Below are positions 33,931-42,370 of a stretch of DNA of 64,000 bases, one piece after another. This DNA comes from Actinoplanes ianthinogenes (lineage in GTDB: Bacteria; Actinomycetota; Actinomycetes; Mycobacteriales; Micromonosporaceae). Where the stretch lies: positions 3,055,501-3,119,500 of the forward strand of contig NZ_AP023356.1 in NCBI RefSeq assembly GCF_018324205.1. The letters are read 5' to 3'. Position 1 is the stretch's first letter; each line of letters begins with the position of its first letter. A program made the translations under genes and the position numbers. Below the pieces are notes generated by a model, which saw only the letters and a list, made by a program, of their open reading frames with translations, was not told where the DNA came from and did not search any database.

Positions 33931-35568
33931 TCAGAATTCGAACGGGTCGAGGTGGAGCTGGCTATCCGGCACGTCGAGCTGCTTCAGCGTCGCGACCGCG
34001 GCGTTCACCAGCCCGGGCGGACCGCAGAGGTACACGTCCCGCCGGTTCACGTCCGGCACCAGGCCGCGCAGCCCGTCCTCGGTGAACAGCCGCCGCGGAC
34101 CCGGATCGGTCCGGGACCCGACGATGTAGCGCACCCAGGCGTCCCGCTCCTCGGCCAGCTCCTCCAGCTCGGCGCGGAACACCAGCTCGTCCGGCCGGCT
34201 GGCCCGGTAGATCACGATGGTGTCAGGCGGCATGTCCTCGAGCAGCGCCCGGATCGGCGCGATCCCGCTGCCACCGGCGATCAGCAGCGCCCGGCGCCGG
34301 GTCCGCCGCTGCGCGGTGAACGTGCCGAACGGGCCCTCCGCCCAGACCGGCGTGCCCGGCCGCAGCTCGCCCAGCTTGGCGGTGTGCCGGCCGGCCACGG
34401 TCACGGTCAGCCGCAGCCAGTCCTTGTTCGGCGCGGCGGAGAGCGAGAACGGGTGCGACTGCCACCAGCCGTTGGCGTTCAGGAACCGCCAGCGCATGAA
34501 CTGGCCGGCCTGCGCGGGCAGCTTCTCCAGGTTCTTCGCGGCGATGTAGATGGAGAACGTGTTGGCCCCCTCGGCCACCACCTCGGCCACGCTGAAGCGG
34601 TGCCGGGCGTTCAGCCAGACCGGCTCGACGATCCGGCCCCAGACCAGCGCGGCCAGCACGAGCGCGCCCAGGCCGGGCCAGAAGTAGGAGGCGAACCGGC
34701 CGCTCAGGTCCGCGCCGGTGGCGACCTGGTGGCCGTAACCGAGCAGCAGGACCAGGTAACCGGTGAGGTGGATCAGGTGCCAGAACTCGTACGGCAGGTG
34801 GGTGCGCAGCCAGCGGATCGAGGTGAACGAGAGCAGCACCAGCAGGCCGGTCGCCACGGTCGCGCTGATCATCTCGGGGAACGTGGTGATCACGCTCCAC
34901 GCCTGGTCGACGACCGGGGTCTCGGCGAGCAGGGCGTACCCGTAGACGATCGTGACGATGTGCGCGAGCACCGCGACCAGCAGCGAGGTGCCCAGCCAGC
35001 GGTGCCAGCGGAGCAGGTCCCGGGAGCCGACCCACTCCTCCAGCCAGGAGACCCGGCTCATCATCAGCAGCTGGATGAAGAGCAGGTAGCCGCCGACCAG
35101 GCCGGTGACCCGGCCGGTGGCCAGCATCAGCGAGGCGGTGTCGCCGACCGCGCCGGCCTGGGTGTCGAACAGCCAGAGCGCGACGCTGGTGGCCAGGCCG
35201 GAGAAGAACAGCAGCACGGTGAAGAGCCGGTTGCCCGAGGTGGCCTCGGCCGGCGGCCGGTCGTCCTCCGGCATCGGGAAGCCGGTGCCTGCTTTCCAGC
35301 CGGTCGGCGAGGTGTTCGACTCGACCACGATGGCGTCGCGCCGGTAGGGGTCGGCGGGCGCGGACAGCGGGGTGGGCTCCGGCTCCGGCCAGTCCGGCAG
35401 GTTGTCCCAGGAGGGACGTTCCGCCGCATGCGACGGCCCGTTCCAGGTCGGGCGAGCATAGGAGTTCGACGGCGAGTCCCAGTCGTTCCGGGAGTCGCGC
35501 AGGTCAGCGAAGTAGCCGTCGTCGTCGTCCGGCCGCTCGCGCTGGTCCTGGAAGGCCGGAATGGCCAT
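33931..35568 (-). CDS. Ferric-reductase-like transmembrane protein with FAD/NAD(P)-binding domains
   Basis: This 545-residue protein has a long hydrophilic N-terminus (about 1-110), six membrane helices (about 115-320, with His residues at LLRWHRWLG, LAHIVT, FWHLIHLTGY and YGHQ suited to heme binding) and a cytoplasmic reductase part. That part carries the FAD site HPFSLS and NAD(P) motifs GGSGIAPIRALL and YLCGPPGLV. It probably passes electrons from NAD(P)H across the membrane, here possibly to the neighbouring FMN-binding protein. Start codons 35568 and 35571 are adjacent. The gene diverges from cobL. Confidence 0.88.
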   Translation of the reverse strand: MAIPAFQDQRERPDDDDGYFADLRDSRNDWDSPSNSYARPTWNGPSHAAERPSWDNLPDWPEPEPTPLSAPADPYRRDAIVVESNTSPTGWKAGTGFPMPEDDRPPAEATSGNRLFTVLLFFSGLATSVALWLFDTQAGAVGDTASLMLATGRVTGLVGGYLLFIQLLMMSRVSWLEEWVGSRDLLRWHRWLGTSLLVAVLAHIVTIVYGYALLAETPVVDQAWSVITTFPEMISATVATGLLVLLSFTSIRWLRTHLPYEFWHLIHLTGYLVLLLGYGHQVATGADLSGRFASYFWPGLGALVLAALVWGRIVEPVWLNARHRFSVAEVVAEGANTFSIYIAAKNLEKLPAQAGQFMRWRFLNANGWWQSHPFSLSAAPNKDWLRLTVTVAGRHTAKLGELRPGTPVWAEGPFGTFTAQRRTRRRALLIAGGSGIAPIRALLEDMPPDTIVIYRASRPDELVFRAELEELAEERDAWVRYIVGSRTDPGPRRLFTEDGLRGLVPDVNRRDVYLCGPPGLVNAAVATLKQLDVPDSQLHLDPFEF

Positions 35569-35659
35569 CATCCTCACCCGCTCACCAGTCCACGGCGCCC
35601 GCCTTTCGGAGCCGTCAGGAATGCGTACGCACCTGGCTCCCGGATGGCTCAACCACCGA

Positions 35660-35673
35660 CCGGAAATTTCCGG
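35660..35673. promoter_or_regulatory. 14-bp perfect palindrome in a divergent promoter region
   Basis: CCGGAAATTTCCGG lies between the ferric-reductase-like gene and cobL, 26 bp upstream of the cobL GTG. A possible -10 (GATAGGT) for cobL follows it, leaving almost no leader, so cobL may be leaderless. The palindrome could bind a dimeric regulator of either side. No known box was matched. Confidence 0.4.
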
Positions 35674-35699
35674 ATCCCGGGACGGGATAGGTTCTCCGG

Positions 35700-36911
35700 G
35701 TGCGTCTCGACAACCTCCCGGTGGTCACCGTCGTCGGGATCGGCGCCGGTCAATTCCACGACCTTTCCGGTACGACCAGAGCCCTGCTCCACGACGCCGA
35801 AGTGATCTTCGGCGGCCCCCGCCAGCTGGCCCTGCTCCCGCCCGAGGTCACCGCCGAGCGGCGAGCCTGGCCGTCCCCGCTGCTCCCCGCCCTGCCGGAC
35901 CTGATCGAGGCCGAGCGCGACCGCCGCGTCTGCGTCCTGGCCAGCGGCGACCCGATGTTCCACGGCATCGGCGCGACCCTGTCCCGCCTGCTCGGCCCGG
36001 ACCGGCTGCGCGTCGTCCCGCACCCGTCCTCGGTGTCGCTGGCCGCCGCCCGGCTCGGCTGGGACCTGGCCCGCACCGACGTGGTCAGCCTGGTCACCGC
36101 CCCGGTCGCGGCGCTGGGCCGGGCGCTCAACCCGGGGCGCCGCCTGCTGATCCTGTCCGCGGGCGCCGGCACCCCCGCCGCCGTCGCGGCCTACCTCACC
36201 TCCCGTGGCTACCCGCAAGCGCAGCTCACCGTCCTGGAGCAGCTCGGCGGCGCGGACGAGCGCCGGCTCGTGGGCGCGGCCGGCGACTGGGCGATGCCGC
36301 CGGGCGACCCGCTGAACGTGATCGCCGTCGAGTGCGGTGCCGGTCCGCCGGTCGCGGTGGTTCCCGGCCTGCCCGACGACGCGTACGAGTCGGACGGCCA
36401 GCTGACCAAGCGCGAGGTGCGCGCGGTGACCCTGGCCGCGCTGGCGCCCACCCCGGGCGCGCTGCTCTGGGACGTGGGGGCCGGCTCCGGCAGCATCGGC
36501 ATCGAGTGGCTGCGCAGCCATCCGGCCTGCCGCGCGATCGCGATCGAGCCGGACGCCGGCCGGGTCGCCACGATCACCGCGAACGCCGCCGCGCTCGGGG
36601 TGCCCGGCCTGCGGATCGTGCACGGCCGCGCCCCGGACGCCCTGGACGGCCTGCCCGCCCCGGACACCGTGTTCATCGGCGGTGGCCTGACCCGGGACGG
36701 CGTGCTGGACCGCTGCCTGGACGCGCTGCGCCCGGGCGGCCGCCTGGTGGCCAACGCGGTCACCGTGGAGTCGGAGGCGGTGCTGGCCGCGGCGTACGCG
36801 AGACTGGGCGGGGAGCTGACCCGCCTGACGGTGCAGCGCAGCTCGCCGGTGGGTGGTTTCACCGGCTGGCGATCCTTCATGCCGGTGACGATCTGGGCGG
36901 TAACCCGATGA
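35700..36911 (+). CDS. cobL: Precorrin-6Y C5,15-methyltransferase (decarboxylating), CobL
   Basis: This 403-residue fusion has an N-terminal tetrapyrrole methylase half (CbiE type, GIGAGQFHDL at about 13-22 and ASGDPMFHGIG at 81-91) and a C-terminal SAM-dependent CbiT half (LLWDVGAGSGSIGIEW, about 255-270). CobL adds methyl groups at C5 and C15 and removes the acetate carboxyl in the aerobic cobalamin route. The start is GTG 35700. The stop overlaps the cobM start (ATGA), and cobK follows, so the genes act in one pathway. The other cobalamin genes are not in the window. Confidence 0.93.
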   Translation: MRLDNLPVVTVVGIGAGQFHDLSGTTRALLHDAEVIFGGPRQLALLPPEVTAERRAWPSPLLPALPDLIEAERDRRVCVLASGDPMFHGIGATLSRLLGPDRLRVVPHPSSVSLAAARLGWDLARTDVVSLVTAPVAALGRALNPGRRLLILSAGAGTPAAVAAYLTSRGYPQAQLTVLEQLGGADERRLVGAAGDWAMPPGDPLNVIAVECGAGPPVAVVPGLPDDAYESDGQLTKREVRAVTLAALAPTPGALLWDVGAGSGSIGIEWLRSHPACRAIAIEPDAGRVATITANAAALGVPGLRIVHGRAPDALDGLPAPDTVFIGGGLTRDGVLDRCLDALRPGGRLVANAVTVESEAVLAAAYARLGGELTRLTVQRSSPVGGFTGWRSFMPVTIWAVTR

Positions 36912-37651
36912 CCGTACATTTCATCGGCGCCGGTCCCGGCGCCGCCGACCTGATCACGCTGCGCGGCCACCGGTTGCTCGGCGAGGCCCCGGTCTGCCTG
37001 TACGCGGGCAGCCTGGTCCCCGCCGAGCTGCTGGACGCCTGCCCGCCCGGCGCCCGCCTGGTGGACACCGCGAACCTCACCCTCGACGAGATCATCGCCG
37101 AGATGGTCGCCGCCACCGGGCGCGGCGAGGACGTGGCCCGGCTGCACTCCGGTGACCCGTCGGTGTTCAGCGCGGTCGCCGAGCAGATGCGCCGGCTCGA
37201 CGCGGCCGGGGTGCCCTACGACGTCACCCCCGGCGTACCCGCCTTCGCCGCGGCGGCCGCCGCGCTGGGCCGCGAGTTCACCGTGCCCGAGGTGGCCCAG
37301 ACGGTGATCCTCACCCGGACCGCGGAACGGGCCACCGCCATGCCGCCCGGCGAGGACCTGGCCACGCTCGGCCGCAGCCGGGCCACCATGGTGCTGCACC
37401 TGGCCGTGCAGCGGATCGACGCGGTGGTCGCCGAGCTGGTCGGGGCGTACGGCGCGGACTGCCCGGTCGCCGTGGTGGCCCGGGCCAGCCGGCCGGACGA
37501 GCTGATCGTCCGGGGCACGCTCGCCGACATCGCGGAACAGGTCAAGGCCGCCGGGATCAAGCGGACCGCGGTGATCGTGGTGGGTGCCGCGCTGACCGCC
37601 GGCCAGTTCCCGGACAGCCACCTGTACTCCGCGAATCGCTGCCGGTCGTGA
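36908..37651 (+). CDS. cobM: Precorrin-4 C11-methyltransferase, CobM
   Basis: This 247-residue SAM-dependent tetrapyrrole methylase has the family blocks VHFIGAGPGAADLITLRG at the N-terminus, VARLHSGDPSVFSA (77-90) and YDVTPGVPAFAAAA (104-117). It methylates precorrin-4 at C11 in aerobic cobalamin synthesis. The ATG at 36908 overlaps the cobL stop. The stop overlaps the first of three repeated GTG start contexts that lead to cobK. Confidence 0.94.
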   Translation: MTVHFIGAGPGAADLITLRGHRLLGEAPVCLYAGSLVPAELLDACPPGARLVDTANLTLDEIIAEMVAATGRGEDVARLHSGDPSVFSAVAEQMRRLDAAGVPYDVTPGVPAFAAAAAALGREFTVPEVAQTVILTRTAERATAMPPGEDLATLGRSRATMVLHLAVQRIDAVVAELVGAYGADCPVAVVARASRPDELIVRGTLADIAEQVKAAGIKRTAVIVVGAALTAGQFPDSHLYSANRCRS

Positions 37652-37770
37652 CGGTCCTGATCCTCGGCGGCACCACCGAGGCACGCTCGTGAAGGTCCTG
37701 ATCCTCGGCGGCACCACCGAGGCACGCTCGTGAAGGTCCTGATCCTCGGCGGCACCACCGAGGCACGTGA
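37648..37770. repeat. Triplicated 41-bp segment containing the cobK start
   Basis: Three adjacent 41-bp units begin at the GTG codons 37648, 37689 and 37730. They are nearly identical: the first has ACG where the others have AAG, and the third diverges at its end into the real gene. The first two units each encode a 14-codon frame, VLILGGTTEARS preceded by V-T or V-K, that stops at a TGA overlapping the next GTG. The third is the authentic start of cobK. The result is a chain of coupled stop-start sites from cobM to cobK. Confidence 0.95.
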
Positions 37771-38458
37771 GCTGGCCGGGCTGCTGGCCGGCGAGCACAC
37801 GGTGATCACCTCGCTGGCCGGTCGGACCAGCGCGCCGCGACTGCCGGCCGGGGACGTCCGGGTGGGCGGGTTCGGCGGGGCGGACGGGCTGGCCGGCTAC
37901 CTCGCCGAGCAGCGGATCGACGTGCTGGTCGACGCGACGCACCCGTTCGCGGCGACGATGACCCGGCATGCGGTCACGGCGGGGGCGGCTGCCGGCGTAC
38001 CGATAATGATCTTGCAAAGGCCGGCCTGGACCGCGTCGCCGGGCGATGTGTGGCACCGGGTCGCGTCCCTCGACGAGGCGGCCGCCGTGCTTCCCCGGAT
38101 CGGGCGCCGGGTCTTCCTGACCACCGGGCGGCAGGGCATCGGGGCCTTCGCCGGGCTGGACGAGTGCTGGTTCCTGGCCCGCTCGGTGGAGCCGCCTGCC
38201 CCGCCCGCGCCGAGGCGGCTGGAGGTGCTGCTCGACCGGGGGCCGTTCACCGTGGCGGGCGAACGCGAGCTGCTCGACCGGCACCGGATCGACGTGCTGG
38301 TCACCAAGGACAGCGGCGGCTCGGACGCGAAACTGGTGGCGGCGCGGGAGTCGGGCGTACCGGTGCTGCTGGTGGATCGGCCGGCCGTGCCCGCGGCCGC
38401 GACCGTGACCAGCGCGGACGCCGCCGCCGCGTGGATCAGACGGCGATCGTCTCGGTGA
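37730..38458 (+). CDS. cobK: Precorrin-6A reductase, CobK
   Basis: The 242-residue product begins VKVLILGGTTEAREL, the family's N-terminal nucleotide-binding block. It also keeps DVLVDATHPFAATMT (about 63-77) and the C-terminal LVTKDSGG block. CobK reduces precorrin-6A with NADPH between CobM and CobL activities. The start is GTG 37730, the third copy of a triplicated start region. Its 3' end overlaps the convergent diguanylate cyclase gene by 23 bp. Confidence 0.93.
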   Translation: MKVLILGGTTEARELAGLLAGEHTVITSLAGRTSAPRLPAGDVRVGGFGGADGLAGYLAEQRIDVLVDATHPFAATMTRHAVTAGAAAGVPIMILQRPAWTASPGDVWHRVASLDEAAAVLPRIGRRVFLTTGRQGIGAFAGLDECWFLARSVEPPAPPAPRRLEVLLDRGPFTVAGERELLDRHRIDVLVTKDSGGSDAKLVAARESGVPVLLVDRPAVPAAATVTSADAAAAWIRRRSSR

Positions 38459-39887
38459 CGCCGTAACGGACCACGCGGTTCTTGCCGCCCGCCTTGGCGG
38501 CGTACATCGCCAGGTCGGCGTGGCGCAGCAGGTCGGTGACGGAGACGCCGGGCTCGGCCAGGGCGACGCCGACGCTGGCGCCGACCCGCACCGTGCCGGC
38601 CGCCAGCCCGACCGGCACGCCGAGGTCGGCGCAGAGCTCGCGGGCCTGCCGGAGCACCGCGTCCACGTCGTCGAAGCCGGTCAGCAGCAGCGCGAACTCG
38701 TCGCCGCCGAACCGCGCCGCCACCCCCTGCCGGCCGGCCGCCGCGGCGATCCGCCCGGCGATCGCGACCAGCAGTTCGTCACCGGCCGCGTGCCCGTGCT
38801 CGTCGTTGACCCGCTTGAAGCCGTCAAGGTCGATGTTGAGCAGCGCGACCGGGCCGCCGCCGGCCACCGCGGCGCCGGCCGCGCGCAGGAACTTCGCGCG
38901 GGTCGGCAGGCCGGTCAGGTGGTCGTGGTGCGCCCGGTAATCCAGCTCGACCCGGGCCTGCACCGCCTCGCCGGCGAGCATGACCTGGTAGGACAGGCTG
39001 CGGAAGGCGTCCACCACCTCGATCGGTACCGGCCGCCGGCCACCGACCACCATCAGCACCGGGGTGGTCTCCGGTTCCCCGCCGAGCCCATCGACGTGCC
39101 AGTCCCGGAAACCCGCTACCAGCGCGGACAGTTCCTCCGGGGTGGGCGCCGGGCCGGCCGGTCGCCACCCGGTCAGCTCGGCCGGGGCCCCCGGCGCGAA
39201 CGAGACGGTCAGGCCGTCGGCGTCCCGGTACGCGATCAGCAGCGCCACCCCGGGGTGCATCCGGACCAGCTCGCCGGCGGTCCGCTCGCCGATCTCGCGG
39301 ATCTGGGCGTCATCGGTCACGGCGAGCAGCTCCCGGCCGGCCCGGGCGAGCGTCGCGTCGCGTACGGCGGTCCGCTCCTGGCGCCGCAGGCCCACGTAGA
39401 ACGCCCTGGTCAGGACGCCCATCAGGATGATCTGCGGGATCAGGCCGAGCACCGACGGGGAGTGCCAGGAGGTGGCCTGGGAGACGACGTCCGGGGAGAT
39501 CGCCACGGCGGCCGGCATGGCGGCCACCGCGCCGGGCAGCCGGGCGAGCCAGCGCCGGTTCGTGTCGTAGAGCGAGCAGACGATCAGCGAGGTGACCGCG
39601 AGCGCGGTGCCGGCCAGGGGGTCCTTCAGGCCGGCGGCGGCGACGGTGACCAGCACCGGGATCACCGGCACGGACCACCAGGAGGTCCGCCCGCGCCGGT
39701 GGATCAGCACGACCAGAGCCACCAGAGTGATCAGCGCGGCCGCGGCGAGCCGGCCGAAGGCGACCGAGCGCATCGCGTTGCCGACCTGGCCGAGCTGCAT
39801 GATCATGGCGAGACCGCCGATGCCCGCCGCGGCCAGGCGGGCGCGATCCACGGTCCCGGCCGGCAACGACAGCCACTCTCTGCGCAC
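38436..39887 (-). CDS. Membrane-bound diguanylate cyclase (GGDEF)
   Basis: This 483-residue protein has N-terminal membrane segments (about 20-190, five to six helices), then a GAF-like cytoplasmic region (about 205-320) and a GGDEF domain with intact active loop ARFGGDEFALLL. The domain also keeps the conserved DHLTGLPTR entry and LNIDLDGFKRVNDEHGH. It should make cyclic di-GMP, which controls development in actinomycetes. No inhibitory-site RxxD is visible just before the GGDEF loop. The GTG at 39887 is a tentative start, since no good ribosome binding site is seen. The gene overlaps the convergent cobK end. Confidence 0.87.
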   Translation of the reverse strand: MRREWLSLPAGTVDRARLAAAGIGGLAMIMQLGQVGNAMRSVAFGRLAAAALITLVALVVLIHRRGRTSWWSVPVIPVLVTVAAAGLKDPLAGTALAVTSLIVCSLYDTNRRWLARLPGAVAAMPAAVAISPDVVSQATSWHSPSVLGLIPQIILMGVLTRAFYVGLRRQERTAVRDATLARAGRELLAVTDDAQIREIGERTAGELVRMHPGVALLIAYRDADGLTVSFAPGAPAELTGWRPAGPAPTPEELSALVAGFRDWHVDGLGGEPETTPVLMVVGGRRPVPIEVVDAFRSLSYQVMLAGEAVQARVELDYRAHHDHLTGLPTRAKFLRAAGAAVAGGGPVALLNIDLDGFKRVNDEHGHAAGDELLVAIAGRIAAAAGRQGVAARFGGDEFALLLTGFDDVDAVLRQARELCADLGVPVGLAAGTVRVGASVGVALAEPGVSVTDLLRHADLAMYAAKAGGKNRVVRYGVTETIAV

Positions 39888-39984
39888 GGCCCGACGATCG
39901 GCCGGGACCCGCGCGACATGAGCGATCCAGATGCTGCGGAAACCCGACAGTTCACAACCGCCCCATCGATGCGACGCTGCAAGT

Positions 39985-40593
39985 ATGTCGCCGGTCCGCG
40001 CGCTGCCCGCCGAACTGGCTGCCGTGCGCGCCCTGATCGCCGACGGCCTGGCCGAGATCGTCCGCGCGGCCGACGACCGCGAGCAGTTCTGGATCCGCTC
40101 GGCCATCACCCACCTGGCCACCGCCGACGCCATCCTCGCCGAGCTGCCCGGCGCACGGCGGAGCACCTCGCGGCGCTTCGCGGTGGCCACCCTGATGACG
40201 GCGGCGGTGACCGCCGGGGGCGCGGCGCTGGCCCGGGCGGCCGGAGCCGGACCGGGTGGCGTACTGGCCGTCTGCGGCGCCGCGCTGCTCCTCACGATGT
40301 ATCTGGCCCGGCAGGTGCGGCCCCGGGGCGCTACGCCCACGCTGCCGTCGCCGCCGGACTCGCCCGGGCTCGGGTTGATCGCGGTGCCGGCTTCGCTGGA
40401 GCGGGCCCGCGGGCAGTTGGTCTCGGCGGCGCTGCGCCGCGCCGGATCGGCGAACTGGCCCGTCCCCGCGCTGCGCCGGGCGGTCGCGGCGGATCCGGTG
40501 CTCGGCCGCCTGGCCCACGCCGACCTGCTGCTCTGCCAGGCGATCGACTGCCTGGACCGCTACCTGGACGACCTCGAGAAACAATGGCCGTGA
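39985..40593 (+). CDS. Hypothetical two-helix membrane protein
   Basis: This 202-residue protein is not recognised. It has an N-terminal helical cytoplasmic part (1-60), two membrane segments (about 65-85 and 91-110), and a cytoplasmic helical C-terminal part rich in Ala/Arg that ends CLDRYLDDLEKQWP. The ATG at 39985 is preferred over an earlier in-frame ATG at 39931, which lies in the divergent promoter zone. The following gene has a similar size and topology, 28 bp away, so the two may be distant paralogues or partners. Confidence 0.65.
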   Translation: MSPVRALPAELAAVRALIADGLAEIVRAADDREQFWIRSAITHLATADAILAELPGARRSTSRRFAVATLMTAAVTAGGAALARAAGAGPGGVLAVCGAALLLTMYLARQVRPRGATPTLPSPPDSPGLGLIAVPASLERARGQLVSAALRRAGSANWPVPALRRAVAADPVLGRLAHADLLLCQAIDCLDRYLDDLEKQWP

Positions 40594-40621
40594 TGCCGTC
40601 GTCATCCGTGCGGGGCGCGTC

Positions 40622-41191
40622 GTGAGTCGCGATGACCCGTTCGTGGGTGGGGTGGCGCCCCGCCTGCGCCATCTCGATCGGGAGCTGACCGCGACGGTCA
40701 CCGACGCGCAGTGCCGGGACTGGGTGGCCGACCGCCCGGACCGGGTGGGCTTCGCCCGGCTGGGCCAGGCGCGCCAGGAGATCCGCACGGCGGCGGACCG
40801 CTACCGGGTCGCGGCTCCCATCGCCGACGGGCCGACCGCCCTGTCCGCGGTGGCCGCCGGCGCACTGGTGGTTCTCCCGTTGCTGCTCCTGGTCCCGGAC
40901 CCGACCCGGCCGCTGCCACTGGCCGGGATCGCGGTGGCCGGTGTCTGGGCGACCTCCGGGCTGCGAGCCGGCCTGCGCCGCCTGCGGATCCGCTCGGCGC
41001 GGGGCACGCCGGACGGTCCCGCGCCGATCGACGACCCTTACCGGTACGCCCGGCAGCGCCGCGGCATCGAAGCCTGCGCCCTGTCCGCCCGCGCCGACCG
41101 CTCCTACCGCCGGCGCGCCGCCGCCACCGACCTCGAATACGCCCTCGACTGGCTCGCCGCCGCCCAGGAGGAACTCCCCCGCCTGCGCTGA
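40622..41191 (+). CDS. Hypothetical two-helix membrane protein
   Basis: This unrecognised 189-residue protein has a soluble N-terminal helical part (1-68), two membrane segments (about 72-91 and 98-116) and a cytoplasmic helical tail ending YALDWLAAAQEELPRLR. The layout is the same as in the gene upstream, and both tails end in an acidic/basic amphipathic helix. The GTG start at 40622 lies 28 bp after the upstream stop. The stop faces the GlxA-type regulator seven bases away. Confidence 0.65.
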   Translation: MSRDDPFVGGVAPRLRHLDRELTATVTDAQCRDWVADRPDRVGFARLGQARQEIRTAADRYRVAAPIADGPTALSAVAAGALVVLPLLLLVPDPTRPLPLAGIAVAGVWATSGLRAGLRRLRIRSARGTPDGPAPIDDPYRYARQRRGIEACALSARADRSYRRRAAATDLEYALDWLAAAQEELPRLR

Positions 41192-41198
41192 GCCGAGG

Positions 41199-42146
41199 TC
41201 AGGACTTGGCCTTGAAGGCGCCGCGGTATCCCTGGGGGGTGGTGCTGAGGCGCTGGGTGAAGTGGTGTCGCAGCGTCTGCGCGCTGCCGAATCCCGCTTT
41301 CCCGGCGATCGCGTCGATGCCGAGGTCCGTCTCCTCCAGCAGCCGCCGGGCGAGCAGGATCCGCTGATTGGTCAGCCAGTCGTGCGGTGTCGCTCCGGTC
41401 TCCGCCCGGAACCGGCGGGCGAACGTGCGGGGGGCCATGTGCACCAGGTCGGCCATGGTCTCCACGGTGTGTTCCCGGTCCAGCGTCTCCAGCAGGTGGG
41501 TGAGCAGCGGCTGCATGGTCTCGCAGGAGACCGTCGGCATCGGCGTCTCGATGAACTGGGCCTGGCCGCCGTCGCGGTGCGGCGGCACCACCATCCGGCG
41601 GGCGATCTGCGCGGCGACCGCCGAGCCCTGCTCCTCGCGGATCAGGGCCAGCCCGCAGTCGATCGCGGCAGCGGTGCCGGCGCTGGTCAGCACGGTGCCG
41701 TCGGCGACGTAGAGGACGCCGGGGTCGACCTTCGCCCTCGGGAAGCGGGCGGCCAGGCGGTCGGTGTGCCGCCAGTGGGTGGTGCAGCGGCGGTCGTCGA
41801 GCAGGCCGGCCTCGCCGAGCGCGAAGGCGCCGGTGCAGACGCTCATCACCCAGGCGCCGCGCTCGTGCGCCCGGCGCAGCACGTCGATCACCTCGGCCGG
41901 GGCGTCCTGGATGTCGTTGGGCACCACGGCGACCAGGTCGGCGGTCTCGGCCGGGGTGAGGTCGTGGCTCGGGGTGATGGTGAAGCCCGAGTGGGTCGGC
42001 ACCGGTACGCCGTCGACACTGCACACCGCGAAGTCGTAATGGGGCAGGCCCTCGGGGGTGCGGTCGTAACCGAACAGCTCACAGAGGACACCCAGCTCGA
42101 AGACCGCCACCTCCTGCATGGCGATCACGGCGACACTGCGCAACAT
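41199..42146 (-). CDS. GlxA-type transcriptional regulator (DJ-1/PfpI + AraC HTH)
   Basis: This 315-residue regulator has an N-terminal DJ-1/PfpI-like amidotransferase fold (about 1-190, with MSVCTGAFALGEAGLLDDR around the nucleophile-elbow Cys) and a C-terminal AraC pair of helix-turn-helix motifs (about 215-312, MAPRTFARRFRAETGATPHD and QTLRHHF). GlxA-family regulators respond to small nitrogenous or cyclic-nucleotide signals. The start is the first ATG giving the MLRSVAVIAM strand. A small membrane-protein gene diverges from it 92 bp away. Confidence 0.9.
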   Translation of the reverse strand: MLRSVAVIAMQEVAVFELGVLCELFGYDRTPEGLPHYDFAVCSVDGVPVPTHSGFTITPSHDLTPAETADLVAVVPNDIQDAPAEVIDVLRRAHERGAWVMSVCTGAFALGEAGLLDDRRCTTHWRHTDRLAARFPRAKVDPGVLYVADGTVLTSAGTAAAIDCGLALIREEQGSAVAAQIARRMVVPPHRDGGQAQFIETPMPTVSCETMQPLLTHLLETLDREHTVETMADLVHMAPRTFARRFRAETGATPHDWLTNQRILLARRLLEETDLGIDAIAGKAGFGSAQTLRHHFTQRLSTTPQGYRGAFKAKS

Positions 42147-42238
42147 GCGGCCACGGTACCGCAAGGTTGGCAGTTTTTTGAAGATGTATGGCATTACTGC
42201 CACTGGTACGGAAGCGGTGGCAGGACGAAGCTTGGTGT

Positions 42239-42361
42239 ATGGAAATCGCAGCGCTTGTCTTCTTCGTCCTACTATTGATCGCTTCCGCCGCGGGCCTGAC
42301 CGCTGACAGCCGGGACAGTGCCGATTGGAAGCCCAGCGTCGACGGTCGTCGCGCCGCATGA
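42239..42361 (+). CDS. Small membrane protein, 40 residues
   Basis: The product begins with a hydrophobic helix (EIAALVFFVLLLIASAAG, residues 2-19) and ends in a polar tail (DSRDSADWKPSVDGRRAA). A helix followed by a DSRD.. tail is a pattern I associate with small actinobacterial membrane proteins; I cannot verify a family. GGACG lies 10-15 bases upstream of the ATG. A repeat-containing hairpin follows the stop. It diverges from the GlxA-type regulator. Confidence 0.6.
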   Translation: MEIAALVFFVLLLIASAAGLTADSRDSADWKPSVDGRRAA

Positions 42362-42370
42362 CGCCCGAGA

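Noticed and set aside
35575..35699. Cobalamin riboswitch upstream of cobL
   Set aside because: No B12-box-like sequence or long leader was seen; the gap to the divergent gene is only about 130 bp and cobL is probably leaderless.
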